A stretch of DNA of 64,000 nt from Fusobacteriaceae bacterium (GCA_031272775.1 JAISTB010000005.1:62001-126000); one strand, 5' to 3'. Positions 53,128 through 61,950 are shown, numbered from the stretch's first letter. Translations and numbers: made by a program. The notes: generated by a model not told the origin, from the sequence alone.

Positions 53128-53156
53128 TTGAATTCTCAGCCAAAGTGTTATAAAAT
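53128..53156 (+). promoter_or_regulatory. Promoter of glycerate kinase
   Basis: TTGAAT, 17-base spacer, TAAAAT (an overlapping TATAAA is also present). Confidence 0.5.
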
Positions 53157-53216
53157 TTTAGAAGAAAAGAAAAAGCAAGGGGGAGTATTATACTGAAAAA
53201 CACATGAGGAGGCTGT

Positions 53217-54359
53217 ATGAAATTTTTATTCGCGTCGGATTCATTCAAAGGAACGCTCTCGTCGGAAAAAATCATCGAACTCTTGAACATAGCGGCAAAA
53301 AAAGTCTTCCCCCAATGTGAGACGGCCGGGGTACTGATCGCCGACGGCGGCGAAGGGACTGTGGAAGCCGTCATCAAGAACACGAAGGGGAAAATGGTCT
53401 CCCTCGAGGTTCACGGACCCCTGATGGAACTCAGGAAGTCCTATTACGGGGAAATCAACGAAAAGGAAGCGATCATCGAAATGGCGGCGGCTTCAGGCCT
53501 TCCCATGGTTCCGCCCGAAAAGCGCAATCCGCTCCTGACGACAACCTGCGGGACGGGGGAATTGATCAAGACCGCCCTTGACAAGGGCTTCCGGGATATC
53601 GCCATCGCCATCGGCGGGAGCGCCACCAACGACGGCGGCATGGGGGCCATGAGGGCGCTTGGCGTCAGATTTCTGGACGCGGAGGGAAAGGAACTGGAAG
53701 GAACGGGACAGGATCTGGAAAAGGTCCGGGATATTGATCTGAGCGGGATTCATCCGGCCGTGGCGGAGACAAAATTCACGGTCATGTGCGACGTCAACAA
53801 TCCGCTGACCGGCGAAAGGGGGGCCACATTCACCTTCGGCAAACAGAAGGGCGGGACCCCGGAAATCTTGAAGCGGCTCGAAAGCGGCATGATCAACTAC
53901 GCCGGGGTTGTGCTCGCCAAGACCGGCGTCGACGTGGACAAAATTCCGGGCGCGGGCGCTGCGGGAGGCCTCGGGGCGGCCCTTTGCGTTTTTCTCAAGG
54001 CAACGCTCAAATCGGGGATCGAAACGGTCCTTGACCTCATTCATTTCGACGAACTGCTCAACGATACGGATCTCGTCATTACCGGAGAAGGGCGCATCGA
54101 CTGGCAGTCGGCCTTCGGCAAGGTTCCCAGCGGCATCGGCAAGCGCTGTCGGGCGAAAAACGTGCCGGTCGTAGCCGTCGTCGGCGGTATGGGCGACGGG
54201 GCGACGGATATTTACGAGCACGGCGTACATTCCATCGTGACGACGGTCAATACGCCCATGCCTCTCGAAGAGGCCCTGAACCGGGCCGAAGAGCTCTATC
54301 TCGACGCGGCGGAACGAACGTTCCGGGTGCTCAAGGCGGGCATGAACCTCAAAAAATAA
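53217..54359 (+). CDS. glxK: Glycerate kinase (GlxK/GarK type)
   Basis: A 380-residue enzyme of the bacterial glycerate 2-kinase family (PF02595). ASDSFKGTLSS at the N-terminus, IADGGEGTVEA, AIGGSATNDGGMGAMRALG, GAGAAGGLGAAL and VITGEGRIDWQSAFGKVP are the family blocks. It converts D-glycerate to 2-phosphoglycerate. GAGGAGG precedes the ATG. It stands alone between its own promoter and a bidirectional terminator. Confidence 0.95.
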   Translation: MKFLFASDSFKGTLSSEKIIELLNIAAKKVFPQCETAGVLIADGGEGTVEAVIKNTKGKMVSLEVHGPLMELRKSYYGEINEKEAIIEMAAASGLPMVPPEKRNPLLTTTCGTGELIKTALDKGFRDIAIAIGGSATNDGGMGAMRALGVRFLDAEGKELEGTGQDLEKVRDIDLSGIHPAVAETKFTVMCDVNNPLTGERGATFTFGKQKGGTPEILKRLESGMINYAGVVLAKTGVDVDKIPGAGAAGGLGAALCVFLKATLKSGIETVLDLIHFDELLNDTDLVITGEGRIDWQSAFGKVPSGIGKRCRAKNVPVVAVVGGMGDGATDIYEHGVHSIVTTVNTPMPLEEALNRAEELYLDAAERTFRVLKAGMNLKK

Positions 54360-54371
54360 GCAACGTGACTG

Positions 54372-54405
54372 AAAAAAAGCTGGCGATCACCGCCAGCCTT
54401 TTTTT
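54372..54405. terminator. Bidirectional terminator
   Basis: GCTGGCG/CGCCAGC stem with seven A on the left and seven T on the right, so it can end both glxK (+) and the convergent YARHG gene (-), whose stop codon lies in the loop. Confidence 0.9.
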
Positions 54406-55514
54406 CTTTCCACCGCTACGATACTGTCCACATTGTCGTTTTCAAGATCCGTCAGCAGGCGGTCCACATTGCCCGGCGCGGGCTTGTACCAGGCCTTTTT
54501 CCCGAAGTAGGTCTTGAGGTTTTCAGGGCCGAACTGCAAGCCGTAGCGGGCGTAGATTTCGTTTCTCAGCACATAGAGCTCCGCTCTCGAGCAGCTCTCG
54601 AGGTATTCCCTCGTGAAGCGCTCCTTGTCGCTGGGGAAGAGGTAATCCCCCGTCCAGCCATAGACGTCCTCCAACGTCGCCGGATCATAGAACCCGGCCG
54701 TCGCCTCTTGCCCGGCGGGTTTCGTGTCCGCTGCAGCCGTAATTTCTTCCACTTTCGCCTCTGTGGACGCAACGGCCGTTTCGACAGGCTTTTCTTCGCC
54801 CGCCGTCACCGCCACTGCGCCGTCTTTTTCCGCCGGCGCCGGGGAAGCGCTTTCTCCGGATGGGGTTTCAATTTTGACCGCTGCGGGTTCGGCGGATTTC
54901 ACGTCAGCCGCGGGCGCCGTCTCCCCGGAAGGCTTTGTGTCCACGATCGCCGCCGCCGCTTCGGCGGGCTTCGTATCCGCCGCGGCGACCTCGATTTTCT
55001 TTGTCATGATTTCCGTGTAACCTACGGAATACTGCTCGAGATCCGGGCGCAAGTTGTTGAATTTTCCGACGAGGCCTTGGAATTTTGTCTGGGCCACGGC
55101 CTTGGTCCCGATATCGGTGGATGAGGCCAGCTCCAGCACGTCCGTGATCTCCGCAAAGAGGTCGATACAGGCGTCAAGACCGTTTTTCAACTTTTCATGG
55201 GATTCGGCGAAATCCGCCGGGGGCTTGAGTTCGTCAAATTTTTGGTGATGGGCTTTCAAGATTTCCCCGATATCCTTGGAGACGCTGAGATTTCTGGCGA
55301 TGGCCGCGGGATCCTGATTTTTGATGTCGACGATGAGCTGCAGGGCCTTATTCAGGGAATTGGTCAGCGAGACGTCCATTTCCCGGATCGTCTCCCTGTA
55401 GGCTTCGAGCTGCTCCACGCCGGCGGTTTCTTTTTCCGTCGCCTGTGGCGTCATATTTTGTGCGTGCGCGAAAAAAGAAAAGAAAAGCAGGGTAAAACAG
55501 AAAAATTTTTTCAT
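54387..55514 (-). CDS. Exported YARHG-domain protein with Ala/Pro/Lys-rich linker
   Basis: A 375-residue protein with an 18-residue signal peptide (ends FAHAQ). Residues about 30-165 form a helical domain. A low-complexity linker (about 170-280) repeats short units such as ADTKPAE, DTKPSGE, ADVKSAE and ADTKPAG. The C-terminus (about 290-375) is a YARHG domain: ELYVLRNEIYARYGLQF carries the name motif, followed by YFGKKAWYKP. YARHG domains are extracellular and of unknown function, common in anaerobe and spirochaete surface proteins. GGAGG precedes the ATG. Confidence 0.85.
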   Translation of the reverse strand: MKKFFCFTLLFFSFFAHAQNMTPQATEKETAGVEQLEAYRETIREMDVSLTNSLNKALQLIVDIKNQDPAAIARNLSVSKDIGEILKAHHQKFDELKPPADFAESHEKLKNGLDACIDLFAEITDVLELASSTDIGTKAVAQTKFQGLVGKFNNLRPDLEQYSVGYTEIMTKKIEVAAADTKPAEAAAAIVDTKPSGETAPAADVKSAEPAAVKIETPSGESASPAPAEKDGAVAVTAGEEKPVETAVASTEAKVEEITAAADTKPAGQEATAGFYDPATLEDVYGWTGDYLFPSDKERFTREYLESCSRAELYVLRNEIYARYGLQFGPENLKTYFGKKAWYKPAPGNVDRLLTDLENDNVDSIVAVERKKGWR

Positions 55515-55605
55515 GATGCCTCCGTGTGTCCGGTCCGATGCGATATAACCGGTATTTGGGATTTGTCACACATTCTGCGCTGAATTGTTTCTGGTTATAG
55601 TCCAT

Positions 55606-55634
55606 ATTATACCAAAAAATCCGGATTCTGTAAA
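55606..55634 (-). promoter_or_regulatory. Promoter of the YARHG gene
   Basis: On the minus strand TTTACA, 17 bases, TATAAT. Confidence 0.65.
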
Positions 55635-55743
55635 GTTCGGAAACAATTTTCTTTGGCTTTTCTTTCTTTAATTTTTAAGGCCTAGACGGTCCGTTCGTTT
55701 TTGGGTGACATTGTAAAATTCCCCCGCTTTCTGATTCTTTCCC

Positions 55744-55773
55744 TTGACCGCCATTGAAAAATCGTGATATAAT
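55744..55773 (+). promoter_or_regulatory. Promoter of the CobS-like gene
   Basis: TTGACC, 18-base spacer, TATAAT, about 50 bases before the start codon. Confidence 0.6.
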
Positions 55774-55823
55774 AGTATAGATCCACGAGATTTATTTTAC
55801 GCCGGTCGCAGGGAGGGATCGCA

Positions 55824-56630
55824 ATGAACGGAATCATCCAGCTTTTCAAATTTATGACCCGCTTCCCCCTTTTCGGATCGACGCCGGAAAATGAGGGCGA
55901 GCTGGGCAAAAGCATGAAATTTTTCCCGCTGGTCGGCTTTGCCATCGGCGTCGTGTTATACATCTTTTTATGGATCCTGGCAAAACTTTTGCCGGGGGGT
56001 CATATTTTCGTGATCACGACGATTATCGCCGCAATCGGGGTGATGATCACCGGAGATATGCACCTGCGCGGGCTTGCCGCCACCTATGACAGCATATTCA
56101 AATACCGGAGCAGGCAGAAGATGCTGGACATGATGAAAGACGACGTGTCCATCGGGACAAACGGCGCTATGGCCCTGGGCATAGCCCTTTTGCTGAAAAT
56201 CTTCCTGCTGGGGGCCATGCTGCCCAAATATCCGTCCCTGATCATGCTCGTTCCCGTGGCCGGAAGGCTCAACTGCGTCGTCAACTGCACGTATATCGGC
56301 GCGGCGAAAAATACGGGCAAGGCGAAACTTTTCGCGGACAATACCAAGGTCGCCGACCTCATGGCCGCCGTCCTGATCACCGTGGGCGTCGTTGCCGTAT
56401 CGATGATCTTTGTGCCGTCCTTTGCCAACTACAGGCTCATCTTGTTTTTCCTGACCCTGTTCGCTTTCGCGGCCACGGTCATCGCCGGCTACCTGTTCGG
56501 CTACTGGATGAAAAAACGAATCGGCGGAATCACCGGCCATACGCTGGGCGCCGTCGTCGAGCAGAGCGAGGTGCTGTTTCTGCTCATAATCTATATGGTC
56601 CTCGCGGGGACATTCACCGGGTACTTGTAA
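55824..56630 (+). CDS. cobS: CobS-like adenosylcobinamide-GDP ribazoletransferase
   Basis: A 268-residue membrane protein resembling CobS, which joins adenosylcobinamide-GDP and alpha-ribazole in the last steps of cobalamin assembly. FKFMTRFPLFG at the N-terminus, TGDMHLRGLAATYDSIF (metal/substrate site), MLDMMKDDVSIGTNGAMAL, VAGRLNCVV and GGITGHTLGAVVEQSE match the family, with some divergence. No other cobalamin gene is in the window. The ATG follows GGGAGG. Confidence 0.82.
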   Translation: MNGIIQLFKFMTRFPLFGSTPENEGELGKSMKFFPLVGFAIGVVLYIFLWILAKLLPGGHIFVITTIIAAIGVMITGDMHLRGLAATYDSIFKYRSRQKMLDMMKDDVSIGTNGAMALGIALLLKIFLLGAMLPKYPSLIMLVPVAGRLNCVVNCTYIGAAKNTGKAKLFADNTKVADLMAAVLITVGVVAVSMIFVPSFANYRLILFFLTLFAFAATVIAGYLFGYWMKKRIGGITGHTLGAVVEQSEVLFLLIIYMVLAGTFTGYL

Positions 56631-56674
56631 AAACCGGGAGTACGGAATCATTTTCCACGATCCGGAAGTGAAAA

Positions 56675-57364
56675 ATGGAGGGAAACAAAGGAAATGACGG
56701 TCATCGGCGCCGGATCCGGGAAAAATACCGGAAAGGCGGCTATGGGAGCTTTCTCGATTATGAGATCGTGGAGCTGCTCCTGACTTATTGCATCGGCAGA
56801 AAAGACGTGAAGCCCATCGCAAGGGCGCTCACGACGAAATACAAGCATATCGAGGACATCTTGCGGGCGGACGCGGCCGAGCTTTTGAAAATCGACGGCG
56901 TCGGGGAGAATACCGCCCTGTTTTTACGTTTGATCGGGGATATCGCGACCCGCCTCTACGGAGAACGACTTGCGGACGTGGATCTCGTCACGCTCAAAAA
57001 CAAAAACGACTTGCTGGCTTTTTTGCGAGGCAATCTGGCCTTTTTCTCCGTCGAGAATTTTATGGTCATCTACCTCGACGTGAAAAACCGCATCTTGAAG
57101 CATGAGATCCTCTTTTCGGGGACCATCGACAAAAGCGCGGTCTACCCCAGGGAGATCATCCGGGAAGTCCTGAACCTTGAGGCAAAATCCGTGATTTTCG
57201 CCCACAACCACCCCTCGGGCGACGTGGAGCCTTCGACGAAGGATAAGGAATTCACGACCCACATGCACCGCGGTCTCAGGGAATTCGACATCGCGCTGCT
57301 GGATCACATCATTATTTCACGGGATTCCTATTTCAGCTTTCTGGAATACGGGACTCTCCGTTAA
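56675..57364 (+). CDS. radC: RadC family JAB protein
   Basis: A 229-residue RadC. GHRRRIREKYRKGG and DYEIVELLLTYCIGRKDVKP at the N-terminus, a helix-hairpin-helix (LLKIDGVGENTALFLRL), and the JAMM metal motif HNHPSGDVEPSTKD with upstream FSGTIDKSAVYPREI. Despite the name, a repair role is doubtful. It is the first gene of a plus-strand run through to the NUDIX gene. The window also holds a RadC-like JAB domain fused to a helicase at 188. Confidence 0.95.
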   Translation: MEGNKGNDGHRRRIREKYRKGGYGSFLDYEIVELLLTYCIGRKDVKPIARALTTKYKHIEDILRADAAELLKIDGVGENTALFLRLIGDIATRLYGERLADVDLVTLKNKNDLLAFLRGNLAFFSVENFMVIYLDVKNRILKHEILFSGTIDKSAVYPREIIREVLNLEAKSVIFAHNHPSGDVEPSTKDKEFTTHMHRGLREFDIALLDHIIISRDSYFSFLEYGTLR

Positions 57365-57379
57365 GGCAAAAAAGGAGGA

Positions 57380-58408
57380 TTGAAAATCACATTGGAAGAG
57401 AGAAAACACGCGCCGTCCTACCACGGGCGAAATCCGGAACGGCAGGGGCCGAGGGCTGTGGAACGGCGTAAAACAGATAAAAACAGCGTTTTCAATATCG
57501 TCGGCGTCATCTTTGAGGTCACGCGGAAACGATATTATTTTGAAGTGGTCGATAACGGCGACTACAAGAAGGGGGACTATGTCATCGTGGACACGGTCCG
57601 GGGGCAGGAAATCGGCCTCCTCTATACGGACGTCATGCCCATGTCTGAGCAGCAACTGGTGCTTCCGCTGAAGCCTGTCCTCAAAAAAGCCAACCCCAAG
57701 GAAATGAAAAAATACGCCCAGCTGCGGGACGAGGCCAAGTCGGCCTTTCTCATTTGCAAGGAAAAGATCGCGGAACACCGCCTGCTGATGAAGCTCGTGG
57801 AATCCGAATACACCTTTGACAAGACGAAGCTGATTTTTTATTTTACCGCCGACGGCAGGATCGATTTCCGGGATCTCGTCAAGGATCTCGCCAATATCTT
57901 CAAGCTGCGGATAGAACTCCGGCAAATCGGCGTCCGGGACGAAGCGCGAATTCTGGGATCCATCGGACTTTGCGGCAAAGAGCTCTGCTGCCGCACCTGC
58001 ATCAACAAGCTCGACTCCGTCTCGATCAAAATGGTCCGGGATCAGGGGATCGTCATCAATCCCGCGAAGATTTCCGGCATCTGCGGCAGGCTCCTCTGCT
58101 GCATGAATTATGAGTATGACCAGTACGAAGAAGCCCTCCGGGATTATCCGGCCGTGAACCAGAGCGTCATGACGGAACAGGGCAAAGGTAAGGTCATTTC
58201 CATCAGTCCCCTGAGCGGCTATCTCTTTGTGGACGTGGAAGGAAACGGCGTCATGAAGTTCGACCTCGACCAGGTGACCTTCAACCGCCGGGAAGCGAGC
58301 AAGCTGAAAACATCGGGCCCTGACGGGAAAAAGAACGGCAGGGAACCGGAGAAGGATTTGGACAAAGAATTGGAGAAAGTCCTCGAACCCGGCGCGGTTG
58401 AGGAATAG
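57380..58408 (+). CDS. PSP1-domain protein (YaaT/RicT-like)
   Basis: A protein of about 340 residues with the PSP1 C-terminal domain, as in B. subtilis YaaT (RicT), which joins RicA and RicF in an RNA-maturation complex with Fe-S clusters. The cysteine sets GLCGKELCCRTC and GICGRLLCCMNYEYDQYEE are characteristic. A charged tail (about 305-342) follows. The start is unclear: no ATG lies before the conserved region. TTG 57380 touches the ribosome site GGAGG, TTG 57392 is 13 bases away, and an in-frame ATC at 57386 sits at the best distance. Confidence 0.9.
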   Translation: MKITLEERKHAPSYHGRNPERQGPRAVERRKTDKNSVFNIVGVIFEVTRKRYYFEVVDNGDYKKGDYVIVDTVRGQEIGLLYTDVMPMSEQQLVLPLKPVLKKANPKEMKKYAQLRDEAKSAFLICKEKIAEHRLLMKLVESEYTFDKTKLIFYFTADGRIDFRDLVKDLANIFKLRIELRQIGVRDEARILGSIGLCGKELCCRTCINKLDSVSIKMVRDQGIVINPAKISGICGRLLCCMNYEYDQYEEALRDYPAVNQSVMTEQGKGKVISISPLSGYLFVDVEGNGVMKFDLDQVTFNRREASKLKTSGPDGKKNGREPEKDLDKELEKVLEPGAVEE

Positions 58409-58416
58409 AGGAGAAA

Positions 58417-59097
58417 ATGACGGAAGAATCGTTTATCCGGGGGCCTTATGGCTTTACCTCCGATACCCTGGCCCTCGTCCGCTTCTTTATCCGCTGCCGG
58501 CGGGAGAAGCGGGAAGCCGACGGGAAAAAACAACCCGCGATTTTGGATATCGGCACGGGAAACGGGATTATCCCGGTCCTTCTGGCAAGCGAAGGGGGAT
58601 ACCGGAACCTGACCGCCGTGGAGATCCAGGAAGGCGCCGCGGCATTGGCGCGGCAAAATTTCGAGGATGCGGGCATCGCTTCCGACGTGACCCTGATCCA
58701 TGGAGACGTGCGGGAATTGAAGGCCGGAAACCGTTTTGACGTTGTGATCTCAAACCCGCCCTATATGGCGGTTGACGGGCGAAAAACCAATTTGCTCGAA
58801 GAAAAGGCCCGATCCCGGCACGAACTCTCCCTGACGCTGGAAGACCTCGTGGCCTCGGCCAAAAGGCTGCTGAAGCCCGTGGGAAAGCTCTATCTCGTGT
58901 ACAAGACGACGCGCTTTCCCGAGCTCTTGCAAACCCTCGCGGCCTGCCATTTCGCGCCCGGCCGGACCCGATTCGTGTACGGCGCGCCCGGGAGGCCTTC
59001 CCACGCGGTCCTGATTGAGGCCGGAAAAGGGAAAGGCGGTCCCTTTACCCTTGAGGAACCTTTGTATCTCAATTCACAAACGGAGGAGGAAGCATGA
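58417..59097 (+). CDS. tRNA1(Val) adenine-N6 methyltransferase (TrmN6-like)
   Basis: A 226-residue SAM-dependent methyltransferase. The SAM-binding ILDIGTGNGIIPVLLA, acidic TAVEIQEGAAALARQNF and the N6-adenine catalytic motif ISNPPYM are present. It matches the YfiC/TrmN6 family that methylates A37 of tRNA-Val. GAGGAG precedes the ATG. It follows the PSP1 gene after 8 bases and overlaps the alcohol dehydrogenase by 4. Confidence 0.9.
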   Translation: MTEESFIRGPYGFTSDTLALVRFFIRCRREKREADGKKQPAILDIGTGNGIIPVLLASEGGYRNLTAVEIQEGAAALARQNFEDAGIASDVTLIHGDVRELKAGNRFDVVISNPPYMAVDGRKTNLLEEKARSRHELSLTLEDLVASAKRLLKPVGKLYLVYKTTRFPELLQTLAACHFAPGRTRFVYGAPGRPSHAVLIEAGKGKGGPFTLEEPLYLNSQTEEEA

Positions 59098-60254
59098 ACG
59101 CGTTCACATTCTACAACCCGACCCGGATCTTTTTCGGAGAAGGGGCCATTTCGAAACTGGAAAAACAACTGAAGGAATACGGGAAAACCGTTCTTTTGAC
59201 TTACGGCGGCGGCAGCATCAAGAAAAACGGCGTCTACGACGCCATCATGGCCGTGTTCGCCAAAACCGGCAAGACCGTTGTGGAAGTTTCGGACATCATG
59301 CCGAACCCCCGGACCGAAAAAGTCTACGAGGGGATCAAGGCCTGCAAGGAACATCATGTGGACTTCATCCTGGCGGCCGGCGGCGGTTCCGTCATCGACT
59401 GCACAAAGATGATCGCGGCGGGGGCAAAGACCGACGAAGATTTCTGGGACGCCTTTTTCGTGAAAAAACTCAAATGTCAGGAAGCGCTCCCTTTCGGCGC
59501 GGTACTGACGCTGGCGGGAACGGGTTCCGAGATGGACTGCGGCGGCGTCATCACCCAGTGGGACACCCAGACGAAGATTTCCTATTTCAGTCCGCTGCTG
59601 TTCCCGAAATTCTCCATACTGGACCCCACCTATACATATTCGCTGCCGAAAAATCAAATGATCAACGGCGCCATGGACACGCTTTCCCACGCCTTTGAGC
59701 AATATTTTTCCCGACCCGACGAGAGCAATCTCTCCGACGATCTCGCCGAAGCCGTCATGAAAAACGTCATCGAAAATTTGAATACGGCCATCGCCGATCC
59801 CACGGACTATGTGGCCCGCTCAAACCTCATGTGGTGCGCCACCATGGGCCTCAACGATCTGATCGGTCTCGGCAAGGAGCAGGACTGGATCACGCACAAG
59901 ATCGAACACGCCCTGTCGGCCTTCTACGATGTGCCCCACGGCGCGGGACTCGCGGTCGTCCACCCCAATTACATGCTCTATACCTACAAAAATGGCGTAA
60001 GCAAATACGCCCGCTTTGCCCGGAACATCTGGCATGTGGACCCGACGGGCAAGACGGAGGAGCAGACGGCGCTGGAAGGGATCCTGCGTACGAAGGACTA
60101 CCTGAAATCCATCGGCGCGCCGTCCACCCTGGGCGAACTTGGTGTGCCTGAAAGCAGTATTGAAGCCATCGCGGAGAAGACCATCCTCTACAAGACAAGC
60201 TATTCGGACCTCAAGGCGGAGGACGTCAAAGCCATCCTCCGGTTGTGTCTGTAG
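59094..60254 (+). CDS. Iron-containing alcohol dehydrogenase (BdhA/YqhD-like)
   Basis: A 386-residue group III alcohol dehydrogenase. NPTRIFFGEGAI at the N-terminus, the nucleotide loop AAGGGSVIDCTKMIAAG and the Fe ligands (Asp and His in GAMDTLSHAFEQYF, His in HKIEHALSAFYDVPHGAGLAVVHP) match NADPH-dependent butanol/aldehyde dehydrogenases such as BdhA and YqhD. The physiological aldehyde is unknown. The start overlaps the methyltransferase stop (ATGA) after GGAGGAGG. Confidence 0.93.
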   Translation: MNAFTFYNPTRIFFGEGAISKLEKQLKEYGKTVLLTYGGGSIKKNGVYDAIMAVFAKTGKTVVEVSDIMPNPRTEKVYEGIKACKEHHVDFILAAGGGSVIDCTKMIAAGAKTDEDFWDAFFVKKLKCQEALPFGAVLTLAGTGSEMDCGGVITQWDTQTKISYFSPLLFPKFSILDPTYTYSLPKNQMINGAMDTLSHAFEQYFSRPDESNLSDDLAEAVMKNVIENLNTAIADPTDYVARSNLMWCATMGLNDLIGLGKEQDWITHKIEHALSAFYDVPHGAGLAVVHPNYMLYTYKNGVSKYARFARNIWHVDPTGKTEEQTALEGILRTKDYLKSIGAPSTLGELGVPESSIEAIAEKTILYKTSYSDLKAEDVKAILRLCL

Positions 60255-60270
60255 GAAAAGGGGGAGTATC

Positions 60271-60423
60271 GTGAAAAAGAATCTCAAATACATCCTTTTG
60301 GCCGTGGTGGTTCTGGGCGTGCTGATCACTTTTACGGCCCTTGTGAAACAGGCGGGCATCGTCCCCATCGGGGCGGGCCTCGGGCTCATTATCCTCGGGA
60401 TCGCCGCGCTCTTTACGCTGTGA
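60271..60423 (+). CDS. Small membrane protein, 50 residues
   Basis: A GTG at 60271 behind GGGGGAG opens a 50-residue frame, MKKNLKYILLAVVVLGVLIT..., with two hydrophobic segments (about 7-24 and 29-48) and a basic N-terminus. It lies 16 bases after the alcohol dehydrogenase in the same run. I do not recognise a family. The good ribosome site, composition and position support it as real. Confidence 0.65.
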   Translation: MKKNLKYILLAVVVLGVLITFTALVKQAGIVPIGAGLGLIILGIAALFTL

Positions 60424-60473
60424 ACGCTTCAACAGGATCAAAATAGATTTTACCAATTTTACACGGGGGGAAC

Positions 60474-60983
60474 ATGAAAACATACGCAATCACGGAAAAG
60501 GGGATTTTACGGGAGGCTCAACGCAAAGACGCGGCCCTTGTGCTGGAATTCATCCGGGGGCTCGCCGAATACGAGCATTTGCTGGATATGGTGGAAGCGA
60601 GCGAAGAGGGCTTGGCCCGCTATCTCTTTGACGAGAAGAAAGTCGAGATCCTGATCTGCGAGTACGAAGGAAAAGCCGTGGGGTTCGCGCTTTACTTCCA
60701 CAATTTTTCGACTTTCCTCGGAAAACCGGGCCTCTATATCGAAGACCTCTTCATCTTGCCGGAATACCGCGGAAAGGGTCTCGGCAAAGGGATGTTGACG
60801 ACGATCGCGCAAATCGCCGTCGAGAGAAACTACGGACGCGTCGAGTGGGCCTGCCTCGACTGGAACGAACCCTCGATCCGCTTTTACAAGAGCCAGGGCG
60901 CCGTCCCCATGGACGAATGGACGATCTTCCGGCTGACCGGGGAAAACCTCGCGAAACTGGGCGCGCCCGGAGAGAAAAAATAA
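60474..60983 (+). CDS. GNAT acetyltransferase (SAT2/thialysine type)
   Basis: A 169-residue GNAT N-acetyltransferase. YIEDLFILPEYRGKGLGKGML holds the acetyl-CoA loop (RGKGLGKG), and WACLDWNEPSIRFYKSQGA and PMDEWTIFRLTGE are strongly like eukaryotic SSAT2 and its bacterial relatives, which acetylate thialysine or polyamines. GGGGGGAA precedes the ATG. It abuts the CPBP gene (TAA-ATG). Confidence 0.88.
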   Translation: MKTYAITEKGILREAQRKDAALVLEFIRGLAEYEHLLDMVEASEEGLARYLFDEKKVEILICEYEGKAVGFALYFHNFSTFLGKPGLYIEDLFILPEYRGKGLGKGMLTTIAQIAVERNYGRVEWACLDWNEPSIRFYKSQGAVPMDEWTIFRLTGENLAKLGAPGEKK

Positions 60984-61277
60984 ATGCTGAAAGACGCGCC
61001 GGCTTTTTATCGAATGTGCGTGTTTCCGGCGCTGTGGGAGGAAATTGTGTTCCGGGGAACGCTGCTTTTGCCTTTTTCCCGAAAATATCCCCGGATATCG
61101 GTATTGGCGACTTCCGTCCTCTTCGCCCTCATTCACGGGGGCCTGTACCCCAAGGTTTACGCGTTTTGCTCGGGCCTCATCCTGGGGGCTGTGGTCATCA
61201 AGACCGGAAAATTATGGCTTACGATCCTGCTCCATTTGATGAATAACGCCCTCGTTTTTTTCTTTATCCTGAAATAA
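60984..61277 (+). CDS. Minimal CPBP-type intramembrane protease
   Basis: A 97-residue protein containing all three CPBP (ABI/Rce1-like) motifs: EEIVFRG near 19-25, FALIH near 47-51 and HLMNN near 83-87, set in three or four hydrophobic helices. Family members are usually about 200-300 residues, so this is close to the bare catalytic core. It starts on the base after the GNAT stop. There is no clean ribosome site of its own beyond GGAGAG at 60970, so coupling is likely. Confidence 0.8.
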   Translation: MLKDAPAFYRMCVFPALWEEIVFRGTLLLPFSRKYPRISVLATSVLFALIHGGLYPKVYAFCSGLILGAVVIKTGKLWLTILLHLMNNALVFFFILK

Positions 61278-61301
61278 TCGGTTTTTTCCGGGAGGTAGCG
61301 C

Positions 61302-61919
61302 ATGGATCCCCTGTGGCTCACCTGGGCCAAAAAACTCCAGTCCGTCGCCCAATCGGGGCTGGCTTATTCGGACAATCCCTACGACCGGGATCGCTACGAG
61401 CAGATCCGGGAGATTTGCGTCGACATCCTCTCCCGCTATACGGAAGCCGGCGAGGAAAAAATCCGGACGCTCTTCGCCTCCGAAGACGGCTACCAGACCC
61501 CCAAGGTCGACGTCAGAGCCGCCATTTTCAAGGGAAACGAGATCCTTCTGATCCGGGAAAAAATCGACGGCAAATGGGCCATGCCCGGCGGCTGGGCCGA
61601 CGTCGATCTCTCGATCCGCGACAACATTGCCAAGGAAGCCCGGGAAGAGGCGGGCTGCGAGATCAAAATCCGCCGCATGGTGGCCGTCCTTGACCGGCAG
61701 CGCCACGTGCGGGACGCCTTCCCCTTTTCCGTCTACAAGATCATTGTGGAGTGCGACTACGTGGGCCAGCATTTTGAAAAAAACACCGAGACCTCGGCAT
61801 ACGGCTTTTTTACGCTGGACAATCTGCCGACGCTCTCTGAAGGCCGGACGAACCGCAAGCAGTTGGAGCTTTGCTTTGCCGTAAGAAAAGAAGCCGCCCA
61901 CGAAGTGATCTTCGACTGA
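61302..61919 (+). CDS. NUDIX hydrolase with NUDIX_N domain
   Basis: A 205-residue enzyme. Residues about 1-60 form the helical NUDIX_N (PF12535) region, and the NUDIX box follows as GGWADVDLSI then AKEAREEAG. The first Glu of the classical box is Leu, as is common in this subgroup. Relatives hydrolyse ADP-ribose or CDP-choline-type substrates. GGGAGG precedes the ATG. Last gene of the radC run, ending at a terminator. Confidence 0.9.
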   Translation: MDPLWLTWAKKLQSVAQSGLAYSDNPYDRDRYEQIREICVDILSRYTEAGEEKIRTLFASEDGYQTPKVDVRAAIFKGNEILLIREKIDGKWAMPGGWADVDLSIRDNIAKEAREEAGCEIKIRRMVAVLDRQRHVRDAFPFSVYKIIVECDYVGQHFEKNTETSAYGFFTLDNLPTLSEGRTNRKQLELCFAVRKEAAHEVIFD

Positions 61920-61950
61920 GCGGCCTTGAATCTGTCCTATATGTGATAAA

